A stretch of 48,994 nt of DNA from assembly GCF_946479885.1 (NCBI RefSeq), contig NZ_CAMLHM010000028.1, positions 1 through 48,994 of the forward strand. The letters run 5' to 3'. Below, one piece after another: positions 22,036-28,835 of the stretch. Position 1 is the first letter of the stretch; each line of letters begins with the position of its first letter. The DNA is from an uncultured Devosia sp. (lineage in GTDB: Bacteria > Pseudomonadota > Alphaproteobacteria > Rhizobiales > Devosiaceae). The notes beneath the pieces are model-generated. The model did not search any database. It was given only the letters and a program-made list of their open reading frames with translations, and was not told the origin of the DNA. Both the position numbers and the translations under genes were made by a program.

Positions 22036-22550
22036 GCTTGCCCCCTCGATTGCCAGCTCTGGCGCGACAGGGTGGTAACGACGTGGTCGACATTGTGTTG
22101 CAGCGTCTGGCTGAAGCGCATCTCGCGTCGCGTCGGCACGAAGCCGAGCTTTTTCTGCACCGCCAGGGAGGCAATGTTGTCGTGGTGGGCGCTGGAGATG
22201 ACCATGTCCTTGTCGCAGCCGGCAAAATGGTAATCGAGCAAAGCGGTCGCCGCTTCGGTCACATAGCCCTTGTTCCAGTGCGGCCGGGCGATCCAGAAGC
22301 CGAGCTCGCTCAGCAGCGAGACGCAGCCGATGACGCCCTTGCCGGGCAGTTCGATGATGAGCATCGACTGTTCCGGCGTTGCCGGGCGCGCCTGGCGCAA
22401 CCAATCGACCGCCATGGCCAGCGAATAGGGATAGGGCACGGGCGTGAGGAAGCGCGTCACCTCGTATTCGCCGATGCCCAGGGCATAGCAGGGCGCATCG
22501 TCGAGATCAGGCTCGCGCAGGATCAGCCGTTCGGTGCGGATGGGGATCAT
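22032..22550 (-). CDS. GNAT family N-acetyltransferase (RimJ/RimL type), copy 2
   Basis: 172 residues beginning [20 protein letters not shown]. It has [24 protein letters not shown], the P-loop-like [14 protein letters not shown] and [19 protein letters not shown]. It is homologous to the genes either side but clearly diverged from them. ATGA overlap with the downstream gene and overlap with the upstream gene's end indicate one translation unit. Substrate unknown. Confidence 0.88.
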   Translation of the reverse strand: MIPIRTERLILREPDLDDAPCYALGIGEYEVTRFLTPVPYPYSLAMAVDWLRQARPATPEQSMLIIELPGKGVIGCVSLLSELGFWIARPHWNKGYVTEAATALLDYHFAGCDKDMVISSAHHDNIASLAVQKKLGFVPTRREMRFSQTLQHNVDHVVTTLSRQSWQSRGQA

Positions 22551-23074
22551 CTCGCCAGCTCCAGCCGCATGAGCATCAGGCGCTGACCTGCCAGCGTGCC
22601 CTTGTCGTCGGTGCCTTCGCCGATCTCGATGAAGCCGGCCTTGCGCAAAACGTTGCGTGAGCCGGCATTGCTCAGCAGCGCCCGCGACCGCAATACCGGG
22701 ATGCCGATGGCTTTCGCCGCCGCCACGACGGCGTTGGCGGCCTCACTCGCAAACCCCTTGCCCCAATAGGGTTCGCCCAGCCAATAGCCGAGCTCGGGTG
22801 CCAATCCCTCGGCAAAGCTGAGGCCGACAATACCCATGAACACGCCATCATGGACGATCGCGTAGCACCGCTCTTCGGCGCTCGGCACGATGGTCTCGAT
22901 GAAGAAGCGGGCATCCTCTTCCGAATAGGGAAAGGGCAGCCGGGCCATCACCTCATAGATGCGCTGGTTATTGGCGAGGCGCGCTATGTCGGACACATGC
23001 GTCAGGGTGGGAGTAGTCAGCACCAGGCGGTCCGTCGTGATCGAGGCGGGGAGGCGATCCTTGATGCTGTTCAT
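22547..23074 (-). CDS. GNAT family N-acetyltransferase (RimJ/RimL type), copy 3
   Basis: 175 residues using the ATG at 23074 (MNSIKDRLPASITTDRLVL); the longer frame runs back through the rpmA terminator and is rejected. Motifs: TTDRLVLTTPTLTH, GIVGLSFAEGLAPELGYWL, EPYWGKGFASEAANAV and NAGSRNVLRKAGFIEIG. First of the three tandem acetyltransferases. It lies 26 bp past a terminator that follows rpmA, so it may start its own transcript. Confidence 0.87.
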   Translation of the reverse strand: MNSIKDRLPASITTDRLVLTTPTLTHVSDIARLANNQRIYEVMARLPFPYSEEDARFFIETIVPSAEERCYAIVHDGVFMGIVGLSFAEGLAPELGYWLGEPYWGKGFASEAANAVVAAAKAIGIPVLRSRALLSNAGSRNVLRKAGFIEIGEGTDDKGTLAGQRLMLMRLELAR

Positions 23075-23096
23075 TTTGAGCTCTGCCGAAGAATGC

Positions 23097-23127
23097 GAAA
23101 AGGGGAACCGGCGCACCGGTTCCCCTT
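23097..23127 (-). terminator. Rho-independent terminator after rpmA
   Basis: Perfect 12-base arms AAGGGGAACCGG and CCGGTTCCCCTT around a four-base loop. Read on the minus strand the stem is followed by TTTT, as expected for a terminator of rplU-rpmA, whose last stop is 70 bp upstream. Some read-through into the GNAT-obgE block is possible. Confidence 0.82.
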
Positions 23128-23196
23128 CAAAATTCTCGCATTGCATGAACACGAGCCGGGGAACTGGTCACCGGCTGGGTTCTTTGACCTGCCGGG

Positions 23197-23463
23197 TTAT
23201 TCGGCGGCCTCTGCCGGGACGACGGAAACGAACACCTGCGAATTCGCACGGGTTCGGAACGCGACGGTGCCGTCAACCAGTGCATAGATGGTGTGGTCCT
23301 TGCCCAGGCCGACGCCGGTACCGGGATGCCACTTGGTGCCGCGCTGGCGGATGATGATGTTGCCGCCGACGACAGCTTCGCCACCGAACTTCTTCACGCC
23401 GAGACGACGGCCAGCGGTATCACGACCGTTGCGGGATGAACCGCCTGCTTTTTTGTGTGCCAT
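23197..23463 (-). CDS. rpmA: 50S ribosomal protein L27
   Basis: Large-subunit protein whose N terminus reaches the peptidyl-transferase centre. It is 88 residues starting [20 protein letters not shown], which is the mature Gram-negative-type N terminus without the Firmicutes cleaved leader. [19 protein letters not shown] is the family signature. It follows rplU by 12 bp and is closed by a strong terminator. Confidence 0.99.
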   Translation of the reverse strand: MAHKKAGGSSRNGRDTAGRRLGVKKFGGEAVVGGNIIIRQRGTKWHPGTGVGLGKDHTIYALVDGTVAFRTRANSQVFVSVVPAEAAE

Positions 23464-23475
23464 CTCTAGGGCTCC

Positions 23476-24018
23476 TTATTCCTTGTCGGCCTTGGGAGCT
23501 GCCTTTTTGGCAGCCGGGGCCTTCTTCGCCGGCTTTTCAGCGGCGGCTTCTTCGGTGGCAGCAGCCTTCTTGGGCGCGGCCTTCTTTGCCGGGGCCTTGG
23601 CCTCGGTGGCTTCGGCGGCAGCAGCCTTGGGCGCAGCCTTCTTGGCCGGGGCCTTCTCGGTCACGCTCTCGGTCGAGGCGGCAATGCCGGCGGCCTTGAT
23701 CGTCGGCTTGGCGCCGCCGGTCAGGATCTCGGTGATGCGCACGGTCGACAGCAGCTGGCGGTGGCCATTGCGGCGACGATAGTTGTGACGACGGTTCTTC
23801 TTGAAGATGATGACCGTCTTCTGTTTGCGGGTCTCGAGCAGTTCGGCGGCGACGAGCGCGCCTTCGACGAGCGGAGCACCGACTTCGCCATCAACCATCA
23901 GCACCTGGTCGAAGGTGACGATGGTGCCGGCTTCGGCATCGAGCTTTTCAATCTTGAGAACGTCGTTGGCGGCAACCTTGTACTGCTTGCCACCGGTCTT
24001 GATCACGGCGAAAGTCAT
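23476..24018 (-). CDS. rplU: 50S ribosomal protein L21 with Ala/Lys-rich C-terminal extension
   Basis: Large-subunit protein binding 23S rRNA and L20. Residues 1-103 are a standard L21 ([35 protein letters not shown]). About 75 further residues are a low-complexity tail of repeated [12 protein letters not shown] units. Such tails occur in alphaproteobacterial L21 and are probably disordered, RNA-contacting segments. It starts the rplU-rpmA operon. Confidence 0.98.
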   Translation of the reverse strand: MTFAVIKTGGKQYKVAANDVLKIEKLDAEAGTIVTFDQVLMVDGEVGAPLVEGALVAAELLETRKQKTVIIFKKNRRHNYRRRNGHRQLLSTVRITEILTGGAKPTIKAAGIAASTESVTEKAPAKKAAPKAAAAEATEAKAPAKKAAPKKAAATEEAAAEKPAKKAPAAKKAAPKADKE

Positions 24019-24154
24019 AGCTTAACCGGGAGCGTCAAACGCCCGGTCCCATTGTGTCGCGCTCTGTGGCGCCGCAGGTGTAAAGCCCAGATCCTGCGGT
24101 CTTCTTGCATGCGCCTGATATCAATCCGGCGGGCAGCCTCGAACAGCGTTTTCA

Positions 24155-24190
24155 AACAAAGAAAAGCGCGCCAGGAGACCCGGCGCACGC
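24155..24190 (-). terminator. Terminator downstream of the metallo-hydrolase gene
   Basis: On the minus strand a 9-base stem (GTGCGCCGG-type arm pairing with CCTGGCGCGC, one bulge, one G-U) around GTCT is followed by TTTTCTTTGTTT. It lies 56 bp past the hydrolase stop and separates it from rplU. Confidence 0.75.
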
Positions 24191-24245
24191 TTCAGGTCGG
24201 GCTTATCGGGGCAAATGGCCCCAGAGTCAAGACTTTCGCTCCGTG

Positions 24246-25013
24246 CTAGGCGCCGTTCGGATACCAGTCGAGCAGCCGCAATTCGGTATCGGGGCCCAGA
24301 CGCTCCTTGAGCACGGAGAGGTCGCTGCCACTGTAGTGATAGGGATAGGCGATGCGGGGCTTGAAGACGTTGAGCGCCTCCACGGCCTGGTCGGGCGACA
24401 TGGTATAGGGCAGGTTCATCGGCAGGAAGGCGATCTCGATATCGCGCAGTCGCAGCATCTCGTCGGTCGGCTCGGTGTCGCCAGCGACATAAACGAGCTT
24501 GTCGCCGAGCGCGATGACATAGCCGTTGCCAACCCCGACGGGGTGGTAGCGCATCCGGTCTGCGCTGACATTGTGGGCCGCCACAGCGCGAACGATCATA
24601 CCGTTGAGGCTGACATCCTCGCCATTGGCGATGGCGCTGGCATTGGCCTTGAGCGCTTCGGGCAGCCGGTCGAACACCTCCTGGCTGGTGAGGATTGGCG
24701 CCGTGCCGGCGATCACCTCGAGCGTGGGGATATCGAAGTGGTCGCCATGGCCATGCGTGACCAGGATGGCGGTGGGGGCGGGCAGGCCCTCATAGAGCAC
24801 GGCGCCGCCAACCGGATCGACATAGATGGTCTCGCCGCCAAAGCCGAGCACCAGGCTGGCATGCTCGACCGGATGAACCGTGATGTCGCCGTCGTCGGTG
24901 GGAATAATGTCGCCCTCGAGCTTCATGTTGGCCTGGGCGAAGGCTCCGGAAGGGCCAAGCGTTACCAACTGTAGTGTTGCCATGCCGGCAACCACGTCAC
25001 GCCGCCGCATCAT
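24246..25013 (-). CDS. Exported MBL-fold metal-dependent hydrolase
   Basis: 255 residues. The N terminus MMRRRDVVAGMATLQLVTLG followed by AFAQA looks like a Tat-type or general signal peptide. The mature part is a metallo-beta-lactamase fold of the UlaG/UPF0173-like class: VEHASLVLGFGGETIYVDPVG, the metal site HGHGDHFD (His87, His89, Asp91, His92), VYVAGDTEPTDEM and a C-terminal YPYHYSG. The substrate is unknown. GGGAGG precedes two adjacent ATG codons (25013 and 25010), and either may be used. It is monocistronic, with its own terminator. Confidence 0.85.
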   Translation of the reverse strand: MMRRRDVVAGMATLQLVTLGPSGAFAQANMKLEGDIIPTDDGDITVHPVEHASLVLGFGGETIYVDPVGGAVLYEGLPAPTAILVTHGHGDHFDIPTLEVIAGTAPILTSQEVFDRLPEALKANASAIANGEDVSLNGMIVRAVAAHNVSADRMRYHPVGVGNGYVIALGDKLVYVAGDTEPTDEMLRLRDIEIAFLPMNLPYTMSPDQAVEALNVFKPRIAYPYHYSGSDLSVLKERLGPDTELRLLDWYPNGA

Positions 25014-25091
25014 CGGATCCTCCCACGCAAGCTTTGCTTGCCGAACGCAAGGCGGGCCCCTTTGGTTCGCCAGTCACTCGGAATAGCCCCC

Positions 25092-25532
25092 TCATGAGGG
25101 TGGTCGTGACGAAAGGCGCTGGCGCAAAGCTGTGGCCGTGGCGCTTTCTCGTCCCAGTACGGCCGGCTTGTGCGCGGTCGTCCAGTCGCGCAGCGACCAG
25201 GCCGGCCCTGTAGCAGAAATCGGGCCAACCGGCAGGTAGGCGTCCGCCTGGTGCGCGATCTCCCCCGCCAGGACAGCGATCGTCTCGCGCCGGTACTCGT
25301 CGCCCTCGAAGGCATCGAGCACGGCGACGTCGAGCGCCGAGAGGCCGTCGAGCAGGAGGCCTGGGGCGCTGTCGGCGGCAGAGGCTACCAGGGCCGGATA
25401 GACCCGCCCTGGATAGGCAACGGCGCGATAGCCGGGCGCTGCTGCCGGGCGCAGCCTTGTCACGTCCATGGGACGGCCAAGCACCGCGGCCAGGATGTCG
25501 GCGTCCTGCAGCGTGCCGTAGACGAAGAGCAT
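25092..25532 (-). CDS. Gamma-glutamylcyclotransferase-like (AIG2/GGCT-fold) protein
   Basis: 146 residues from the ATG at 25532. The GGCT fold is recognised by MLFVYGTLQD at the N terminus, AYPGRVYPALVAS, and DAFEGDEYRRETIAVL, whose acidic residue is the usual catalytic position. Members cleave gamma-glutamyl amines or small peptides, but many AIG2-like proteins lack a known substrate. The C-terminal 30 residues are arginine/alanine-rich and not conserved in type. It is the last chromosomal gene before the tRNA and runs away from it. Confidence 0.78.
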   Translation of the reverse strand: MLFVYGTLQDADILAAVLGRPMDVTRLRPAAAPGYRAVAYPGRVYPALVASAADSAPGLLLDGLSALDVAVLDAFEGDEYRRETIAVLAGEIAHQADAYLPVGPISATGPAWSLRDWTTAHKPAVLGRESATATALRQRLSSRPPS

Positions 25533-25572
25533 GCGAAACGCGTCCAAGCTGGAGGAAAGGCCACAAGGGGTG

Positions 25573-25601
25573 TTGCGAGCCGGTTATTGCTATGTCATAA
25601 G
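25573..25601 (+). promoter_or_regulatory. Candidate promoter of tRNA-Ser
   Basis: TTGCGA at 25573-25578 and CATAAG at 25596-25601, separated by 17 bp, lie about 50 bp before the mature tRNA start on the same strand. Assigned by pattern and position only. Confidence 0.4.
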
Positions 25602-25653
25602 CCCGCCCGTGTCGACCAGCCGGCACCCGCCAGGGTGCCCCAATCGATCTCGC

Positions 25654-25743
25654 GGAGAGATGGCAGAGTGGTTGAATGCACCGCACTCGAAATGCGGCAT
25701 AGGGGCAACTCTATCGGGGGTTCGAATCCCTCTCTCTCCGCCA
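25654..25743 (+). tRNA. tRNA-Ser(CGA)
   Basis: 90-nt class II tRNA. The acceptor arm GGAGAGA pairs with TCTCTCC, followed by discriminator G and an encoded CCA. The anticodon stem CCGCA/TGCGG encloses loop CTCGAAA, giving anticodon CGA for UCG codons. A long variable arm (CATAGGGGCAACTCTAT) and the T-arm GGGGGTTCGAATCCCTC are present. The 3' end is the integration target of the adjacent element and is kept intact by it. Confidence 0.97.
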
Positions 25744-25744
25744 T
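25730..25744 (+). repeat. attL core (15-bp direct repeat in tRNA-Ser 3' end)
   Basis: CTCTCTCTCCGCCAT at the tRNA 3' end is repeated exactly at 46612-46626, next to the integrase gene. The pair marks the element's boundaries. Confidence 0.92.
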
Positions 25745-25798
25745 TAAATTGCCCTAGCGCGTTGATTTTCCTCAGTCTTTGCATTTTTACCGGGCGCG

Positions 25799-25820
25799 CG
25801 CCCTAAAAGCCGCCCTAACA
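25799..25820 (+). repeat. Left arm-type repeat (double CGCCCTAA)
   Basis: Two CGCCCTAA units in a 22-bp block, 55 bp inside attL. An almost identical block in the same orientation lies at 46471-46492 upstream of the integrase start (20 of 22 bases match). Likely integrase or excisionase arm-binding sites. Confidence 0.6.
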
Positions 25821-26020
25821 CCGCGCAAAGTCTCACGCCAGGTTGCCGCGTTCAGCCCGAAAAATAGTTGTTGGGGCTGTGAACGGGAAAGCGGTTAACG
25901 GCTGGGCCGGCTCGCATGCGGTCGCAAACGGTGAACCGGGCAAGTCTCTGCTGTTTCACTGTAGATGCAGAGAGTCCCTGCCCTGTGCGGCGAATTCCCC
26001 CCCCCGCGTAGTGATGTCAA

Positions 26021-26109
26021 AAAAGCCTTGGCGCTCCCGCGCGTGGTGACTAGGGGAAAACCTTCGCGCGTTGTGACTGCGGAAAAACCTTGGCGCCTTC
26101 TGGGGTGAC
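26021..26109 (+). repeat. Three degenerate AAAACCTT(G/C)GCGC...GTGAC repeats
   Basis: Units at 26021-26050, 26057-26076 and 26083-26109 share AAAA(A/G)CCTT, then (G/C)GCGC, a variable gap, and GTGAC. The variable gap makes them protein-binding-site-like rather than simple tandem duplications. Function unknown. Confidence 0.55.
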
Positions 26110-26184
26110 AAAACTAAAGGGTGGCGGCGGCCCGCGTTGGTGCTTCCGAAAATTCAGGATGCGCAGCGGGTCGCAAAACTCAGG

Positions 26185-26373
26185 GCCTCGCGCGCATGCG
26201 CGTAGTGTTCCGAGAATGGCCGCCTGGGGGCTATTGAGTTCAATACCTAAGCCCTTGAAATGGCTATGCCTCGCGCGGGCGCGTACTGCGCGGATTCCAT
26301 CGCGCTTTTCCGGATAAGCCCCTTACACTGCAATGGTTTTTAGAACTGACTGGTCTAGCCTCGCGCGCGCGTA
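26185..26373 (+). repeat. GCCTCGCGCG...CGTA motif, three spaced copies
   Basis: Copies at 26185-26204, 26268-26285 and 26358-26373, spaced 83 and 90 bp, each begin GCCTCGCGCG and end GCGTA with a shrinking GC-rich middle. A fourth, 14-bp copy is at 40928-40941 in another intergenic gap of the element. Confidence 0.6.
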
Positions 26374-26451
26374 CATGTCAGGTTTTGACAGGTTGCAGGC
26401 CCCGCGAATTCATCCCTGTTCTCAAGAGCTAAGCCGCTGATATTGCTCGCC

Positions 26452-26542
26452 CCCGATCCTGGGCCGGCGCCCTTTGACGACAGCATTTGACAACATGCGG
26501 GCAGCGCCAGGACGTTAGGGTAACGATAGGGTCAGGATCGGG
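26452..26542. repeat. 10-bp inverted repeat with 71-bp interval
   Basis: CCCGATCCTG at 26452-26461 is exactly inverted as CAGGATCGGG at 26533-26542. It could close a large stem or be a pair of protein sites. No further extension of the arms is seen. Confidence 0.4.
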
Positions 26543-26630
26543 CCGGGCTCGTGCGCATCTGGCCACTAAATCCCACTATTTTGCTGCGCGGCCATGGCCA
26601 TTTTAGAATGGCTCAAGCCCTTGGCCGTTC

Positions 26631-26726
26631 GCCTGTTTCCTGCCTGTATTATCAGGGGCATGCCTGGGCATACCCATGGGGAAACCTTGGGGTCCGCCGG
26701 CTGTTTCCCGGCTGTATTATCAGCCG
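26631..26726 (+). repeat. Two covarying palindromes with a constant TATTAT centre
   Basis: Copy 1 (about 26631-26658) and copy 2 (about 26697-26726), 68 bp apart, both have CTGTTTCC followed by a palindrome with centre TATTAT. The inner arms CTG/CAG are shared, but flanking stem bases change together: CCTG/CAGG in copy 1, CGGCTG/CAGCCG in copy 2. Compensatory change argues for selection on a hairpin or dyad. Confidence 0.6.
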
Positions 26727-26876
26727 AGCGATGTTCACATTTGTTGACAGTCTGCGCCCCGCGCGTGTTCGGACAGAGCGTTGAGAATGTTGCGATTTCG
26801 GATATTAACCCGGGGGCGCTATGGCGCTTCTAAAAACTCCCGCCCGGCTTCGGGTATTCGAGCCTATTTTAGGCCC

Positions 26877-27209
26877 CTATGACTGCCTCGGGAAATTCAC
26901 GGCGCCGGCAAGTGCGGATGGGGTCACGCCCAATGCAGCGAGGCGCAGAAGGAAGCGCAGGCGGGCGGCGGGATCTGGGATTAGCGGGAGCCAGGCCAAT
27001 GGCGACATGTTGCCCTTGAGGGCGTTGCAGGCTGGGCAGGCGTCAACGCAATTGAGCTGGCGCCATTCATCCCCGAACAGGCAGGACATGCGCTTAACAG
27101 CCGACTTGGGGAATATGTGGTCAGTGGTGCGTAGGTTGTCAGGCTGGCGCCCTTGCCAGCGCTTAGACCGGACAAGGGCCGCATTGCAGTAAAAGCAAGC
27201 GCAGGCCAT
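26877..27209 (-). CDS. HNH endonuclease
   Basis: 110 residues from the ATG at 27209, chosen for GGAG eight bases upstream; the longer frame is not needed. Zinc ligands are suggested by ACFYCNAA near the N terminus and CPACN further on. The HNH core is TTDHIFPKSAVKR with the downstream CNALKGN. In many tailed phages and satellites such an HNH protein sits next to the packaging site and works with terminase; elsewhere HNH genes are homing nucleases. Here it is last in a minus-strand operon and abuts the repeat-rich non-coding end. The packaging link is inferred. Confidence 0.82.
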   Translation of the reverse strand: MACACFYCNAALVRSKRWQGRQPDNLRTTDHIFPKSAVKRMSCLFGDEWRQLNCVDACPACNALKGNMSPLAWLPLIPDPAARLRFLLRLAALGVTPSALAGAVNFPRQS

Positions 27210-27213
27210 GGGG

Positions 27214-27420
27214 CTAACTCCGCTTGGCCGGTATCGAGGGCGGGCGGGCGCTGCCTGGGGCTGGCGTATCAAGGCCCAGGTAGAGCCGTTCTAGGTGCCG
27301 CATTGTTTCGGCCGCGCGGATCAACTCAAGCCCCTTACGGGCCAAGCGCATGCCGCGCCAATTGAGCCACCGGCAATAATACAACCGGGCTTCGGACAGG
27401 TAGAGCCGGGCAAGCCTCAT
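27214..27420 (-). CDS. Small basic hypothetical protein
   Basis: 68 residues, arginine/leucine-rich N-terminal half (MRLARLYLSEARLYYCRWLN) that would form an amphipathic helix, with a Pro-rich C-terminal tail. Its start overlaps the stop of the upstream gene by four bases and the HNH start lies 4 bp past its stop, so it belongs to the small-gene operon. No family recognised. Confidence 0.55.
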   Translation of the reverse strand: MRLARLYLSEARLYYCRWLNWRGMRLARKGLELIRAAETMRHLERLYLGLDTPAPGSARPPSIPAKRS

Positions 27421-27749
27421 TGCCCATCCCCCGGCAAGCCGTCCACCAGCGCCCGCACCAGTTGGAAGGCCAAGCGCTCGTCAATGGTGGCGGGCTCTTG
27501 CCCATCGGGGAAGGCATGCCAAGCGAGAGCGCGGGCCTTAAGCTGGACATGGGCCATGGTCTGGGCGGGCAGCTCGGCAATCTGGCGGCAAACGTCGCTC
27601 AGGGCGCCGCAAAACTCGTCATAGGCCCAGCTTTCCGCCTCGGCTTCACCGGATGCGATACAACGGGCATTGGCGGCGCGCTCGGCGGCATAGGCCCGTT
27701 CAAATTCAACGGCCAGCTCGTCAAGGGTCGGAACCAGAATGGGGATCAT
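27417..27749 (-). CDS. Small acidic hypothetical protein
   Basis: 110 residues, mostly helical and acidic (MIPILVPTLDELAVEFERAY; YDEFCGALSDVCRQIAELPA). No signal peptide or membrane segment. It abuts the genes on both sides (stop-start overlap of four bases downstream, zero-base gap upstream). I do not recognise a family; small acidic early proteins of mobile elements are sometimes anti-defence proteins, but nothing specific supports that here. Confidence 0.6.
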   Translation of the reverse strand: MIPILVPTLDELAVEFERAYAAERAANARCIASGEAEAESWAYDEFCGALSDVCRQIAELPAQTMAHVQLKARALAWHAFPDGQEPATIDERLAFQLVRALVDGLPGDGQ

Positions 27750-28028
27750 TTATGCGGCCTTTCGGGTGATGCTCTTTGCGCGGATCGGGGATGGGTTGAG
27801 GGTCTGGGGGGTGCAGGGCGGTTCGCCCTGGTCGCTGGCGTCGTGGCCTTCAAGGTCGGCGCTGGTGTTGCGCCAGCCGGTGGCGCGGTCCCAAACCAAG
27901 CCGATGCCAAGCGATGGCTCTAGGTCGCCGTTTGGCTCTAGGTCCGCATCGCCGTCGAGGGCATCGAGCAAGGCAATTAGCCGCTCTATGGCTTCCTCGG
28001 CTTGCTGGCGCAGGGATGGGCTGGGCAT
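27750..28028 (-). CDS. Small acidic hypothetical protein (Trp-rich LVWDRATGWRNT segment)
   Basis: 92 residues. A helical N terminus (LRQQAEEAIERLIALLDALD) is followed by DGDADLEPNGDLEPSLGIGL and VWDRATGWRNTSADLEGHDA, a kind of short repeated acidic pattern seen in small Rhizobiales prophage proteins. It sits 3 bp after the Tat-signal protein gene and abuts the next gene. Function unknown. Confidence 0.6.
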   Translation of the reverse strand: MPSPSLRQQAEEAIERLIALLDALDGDADLEPNGDLEPSLGIGLVWDRATGWRNTSADLEGHDASDQGEPPCTPQTLNPSPIRAKSITRKAA

Positions 28029-28031
28029 CGC

Positions 28032-28427
28032 TCAGGACCGGCGAAAGGTGGCGGGCGGGGCATAGCCGGCGATGGCCTCGGCTTCCGCCATCAGGCCCGA
28101 AGCTGGGCCGTCAAGGTCGTGGTCGCCATAGTTGGTCAGCAGCAGGAGCTTGATGGCGAAGCCGGCAAGGGTGGCCGGGCGAATGGTCGCCGTCTCGCGC
28201 TCGATGGCGTAGAGGCGGTCCATATGGATTTCGTTTGTGGCGTCCGCCGTGGTGCATACCGCGTCGTATTCCATCCGCCATTCGGCCATGAGCTGGTGCA
28301 GGCGTTCGTCGCCAGCGGGCGCAAGGTGAGCAGCGTTCACATAGGGGGCGGCAAGGGCAGCGGTGGCGACAGTGGCGCCAGCGGATGCAATCAAGGCGCG
28401 GCGGGTAATGGCGTAACTTTTGGGCAT
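28032..28427 (-). CDS. Hypothetical protein with predicted Tat signal
   Basis: 131 residues beginning MPKSYAITRRALIASAGATV and continuing through a hydrophobic stretch to AALAAPYVNAA. The TRRALIA motif and following h-region are typical of a twin-arginine signal peptide. The mature part of about 95 residues is helical (GDERLHQLMAEWRMEYDAVC; IHMDRLYAIERETATI) without a known fold. An exported folded protein inside a small-gene operon of a mobile element is unusual. It could be an envelope-level exclusion factor, but that is speculation. Confidence 0.65.
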   Translation of the reverse strand: MPKSYAITRRALIASAGATVATAALAAPYVNAAHLAPAGDERLHQLMAEWRMEYDAVCTTADATNEIHMDRLYAIERETATIRPATLAGFAIKLLLLTNYGDHDLDGPASGLMAEAEAIAGYAPPATFRRS

Positions 28428-28487
28428 GGCAAAGCCTTCCGGGGAAACGGTTGTTCAGGGTGACAATGTGATGGGGGCTAGGGGGGG

Positions 28488-28823
28488 CTAGGCGGCTTCG
28501 GTCGCAACCGAGGGAATGAGCGTCACGCCTACGATTGCGGCGCGGTTGATGGCACCCAGAAAGCCAATCTCAATGCCGCGCGTGGTGCGCCCCTCGGCGC
28601 TGGCGGCGCGTTCAATCATGCTGCTAACGATGCTGGGCAACAGCGACAGGTTGCCATAGGTCGGATGGGCGGCCACGAAAGCCAAATACTCGGCGGCCAA
28701 TTCGTGGCCCTTCAGGCAATCGCCGGAATAGCTCCCGGTTGTGGCGACGTTCCAGTAATTGAAGCCACCGCCATGCGGACTGTTGCGTGTGATAAAAGAA
28801 AGCGTGTCAAAGGCTGGCGACAT
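28488..28823 (-). CDS. Small hypothetical protein
   Basis: 111 residues with MSPAFDTLSFITRNSPHGGG, FNYWNVATTGSYSGDCLKGH and a hydrophobic C-terminal part (AINRAAIVGVTLIPSVA). The coding bias is good, and it lies in line with the other minus-strand small genes with gaps of 12-60 bp. No family recognised. Confidence 0.6.
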   Translation of the reverse strand: MSPAFDTLSFITRNSPHGGGFNYWNVATTGSYSGDCLKGHELAAEYLAFVAAHPTYGNLSLLPSIVSSMIERAASAEGRTTRGIEIGFLGAINRAAIVGVTLIPSVATEAA

Positions 28824-28835
28824 GGGGGGAACCTC

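Larger units (their letters stand above)
25745..26876. other. 1.1-kb non-coding, repeat-rich left end of the element
   Basis: I see no convincing gene on either strand; the short open frames lack ribosome-binding sites and are of random composition. It holds the left arm repeat, a 9-base C run (near 25998), three degenerate AAAACCTT...GTGAC units (26021-26109), three copies of a GCCTCGCGCG...CGTA motif (26185-26373), a TGTCA-N5-TGACA inverted repeat near 26377, a 10-bp inverted repeat with a 71-bp interval (26452-26542), a pair of covarying TATTAT-loop palindromes (26631-26726) and a 23-bp block shared with the initiator gene (26656-26678). The adjacent HNH gene makes a packaging or replication control region plausible. 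Confidence 0.6.

Noticed and set aside
21503..22225. N-terminal extension of the Obg frame
   Set aside because: The extension overlaps a clear GNAT gene; Obg family proteins begin at [10 protein letters not shown].
25843..26833. Several 60-80-codon frames in the left non-coding region of the element
   Set aside because: Overlapping, low-quality frames without start signals, interrupted by repeats.
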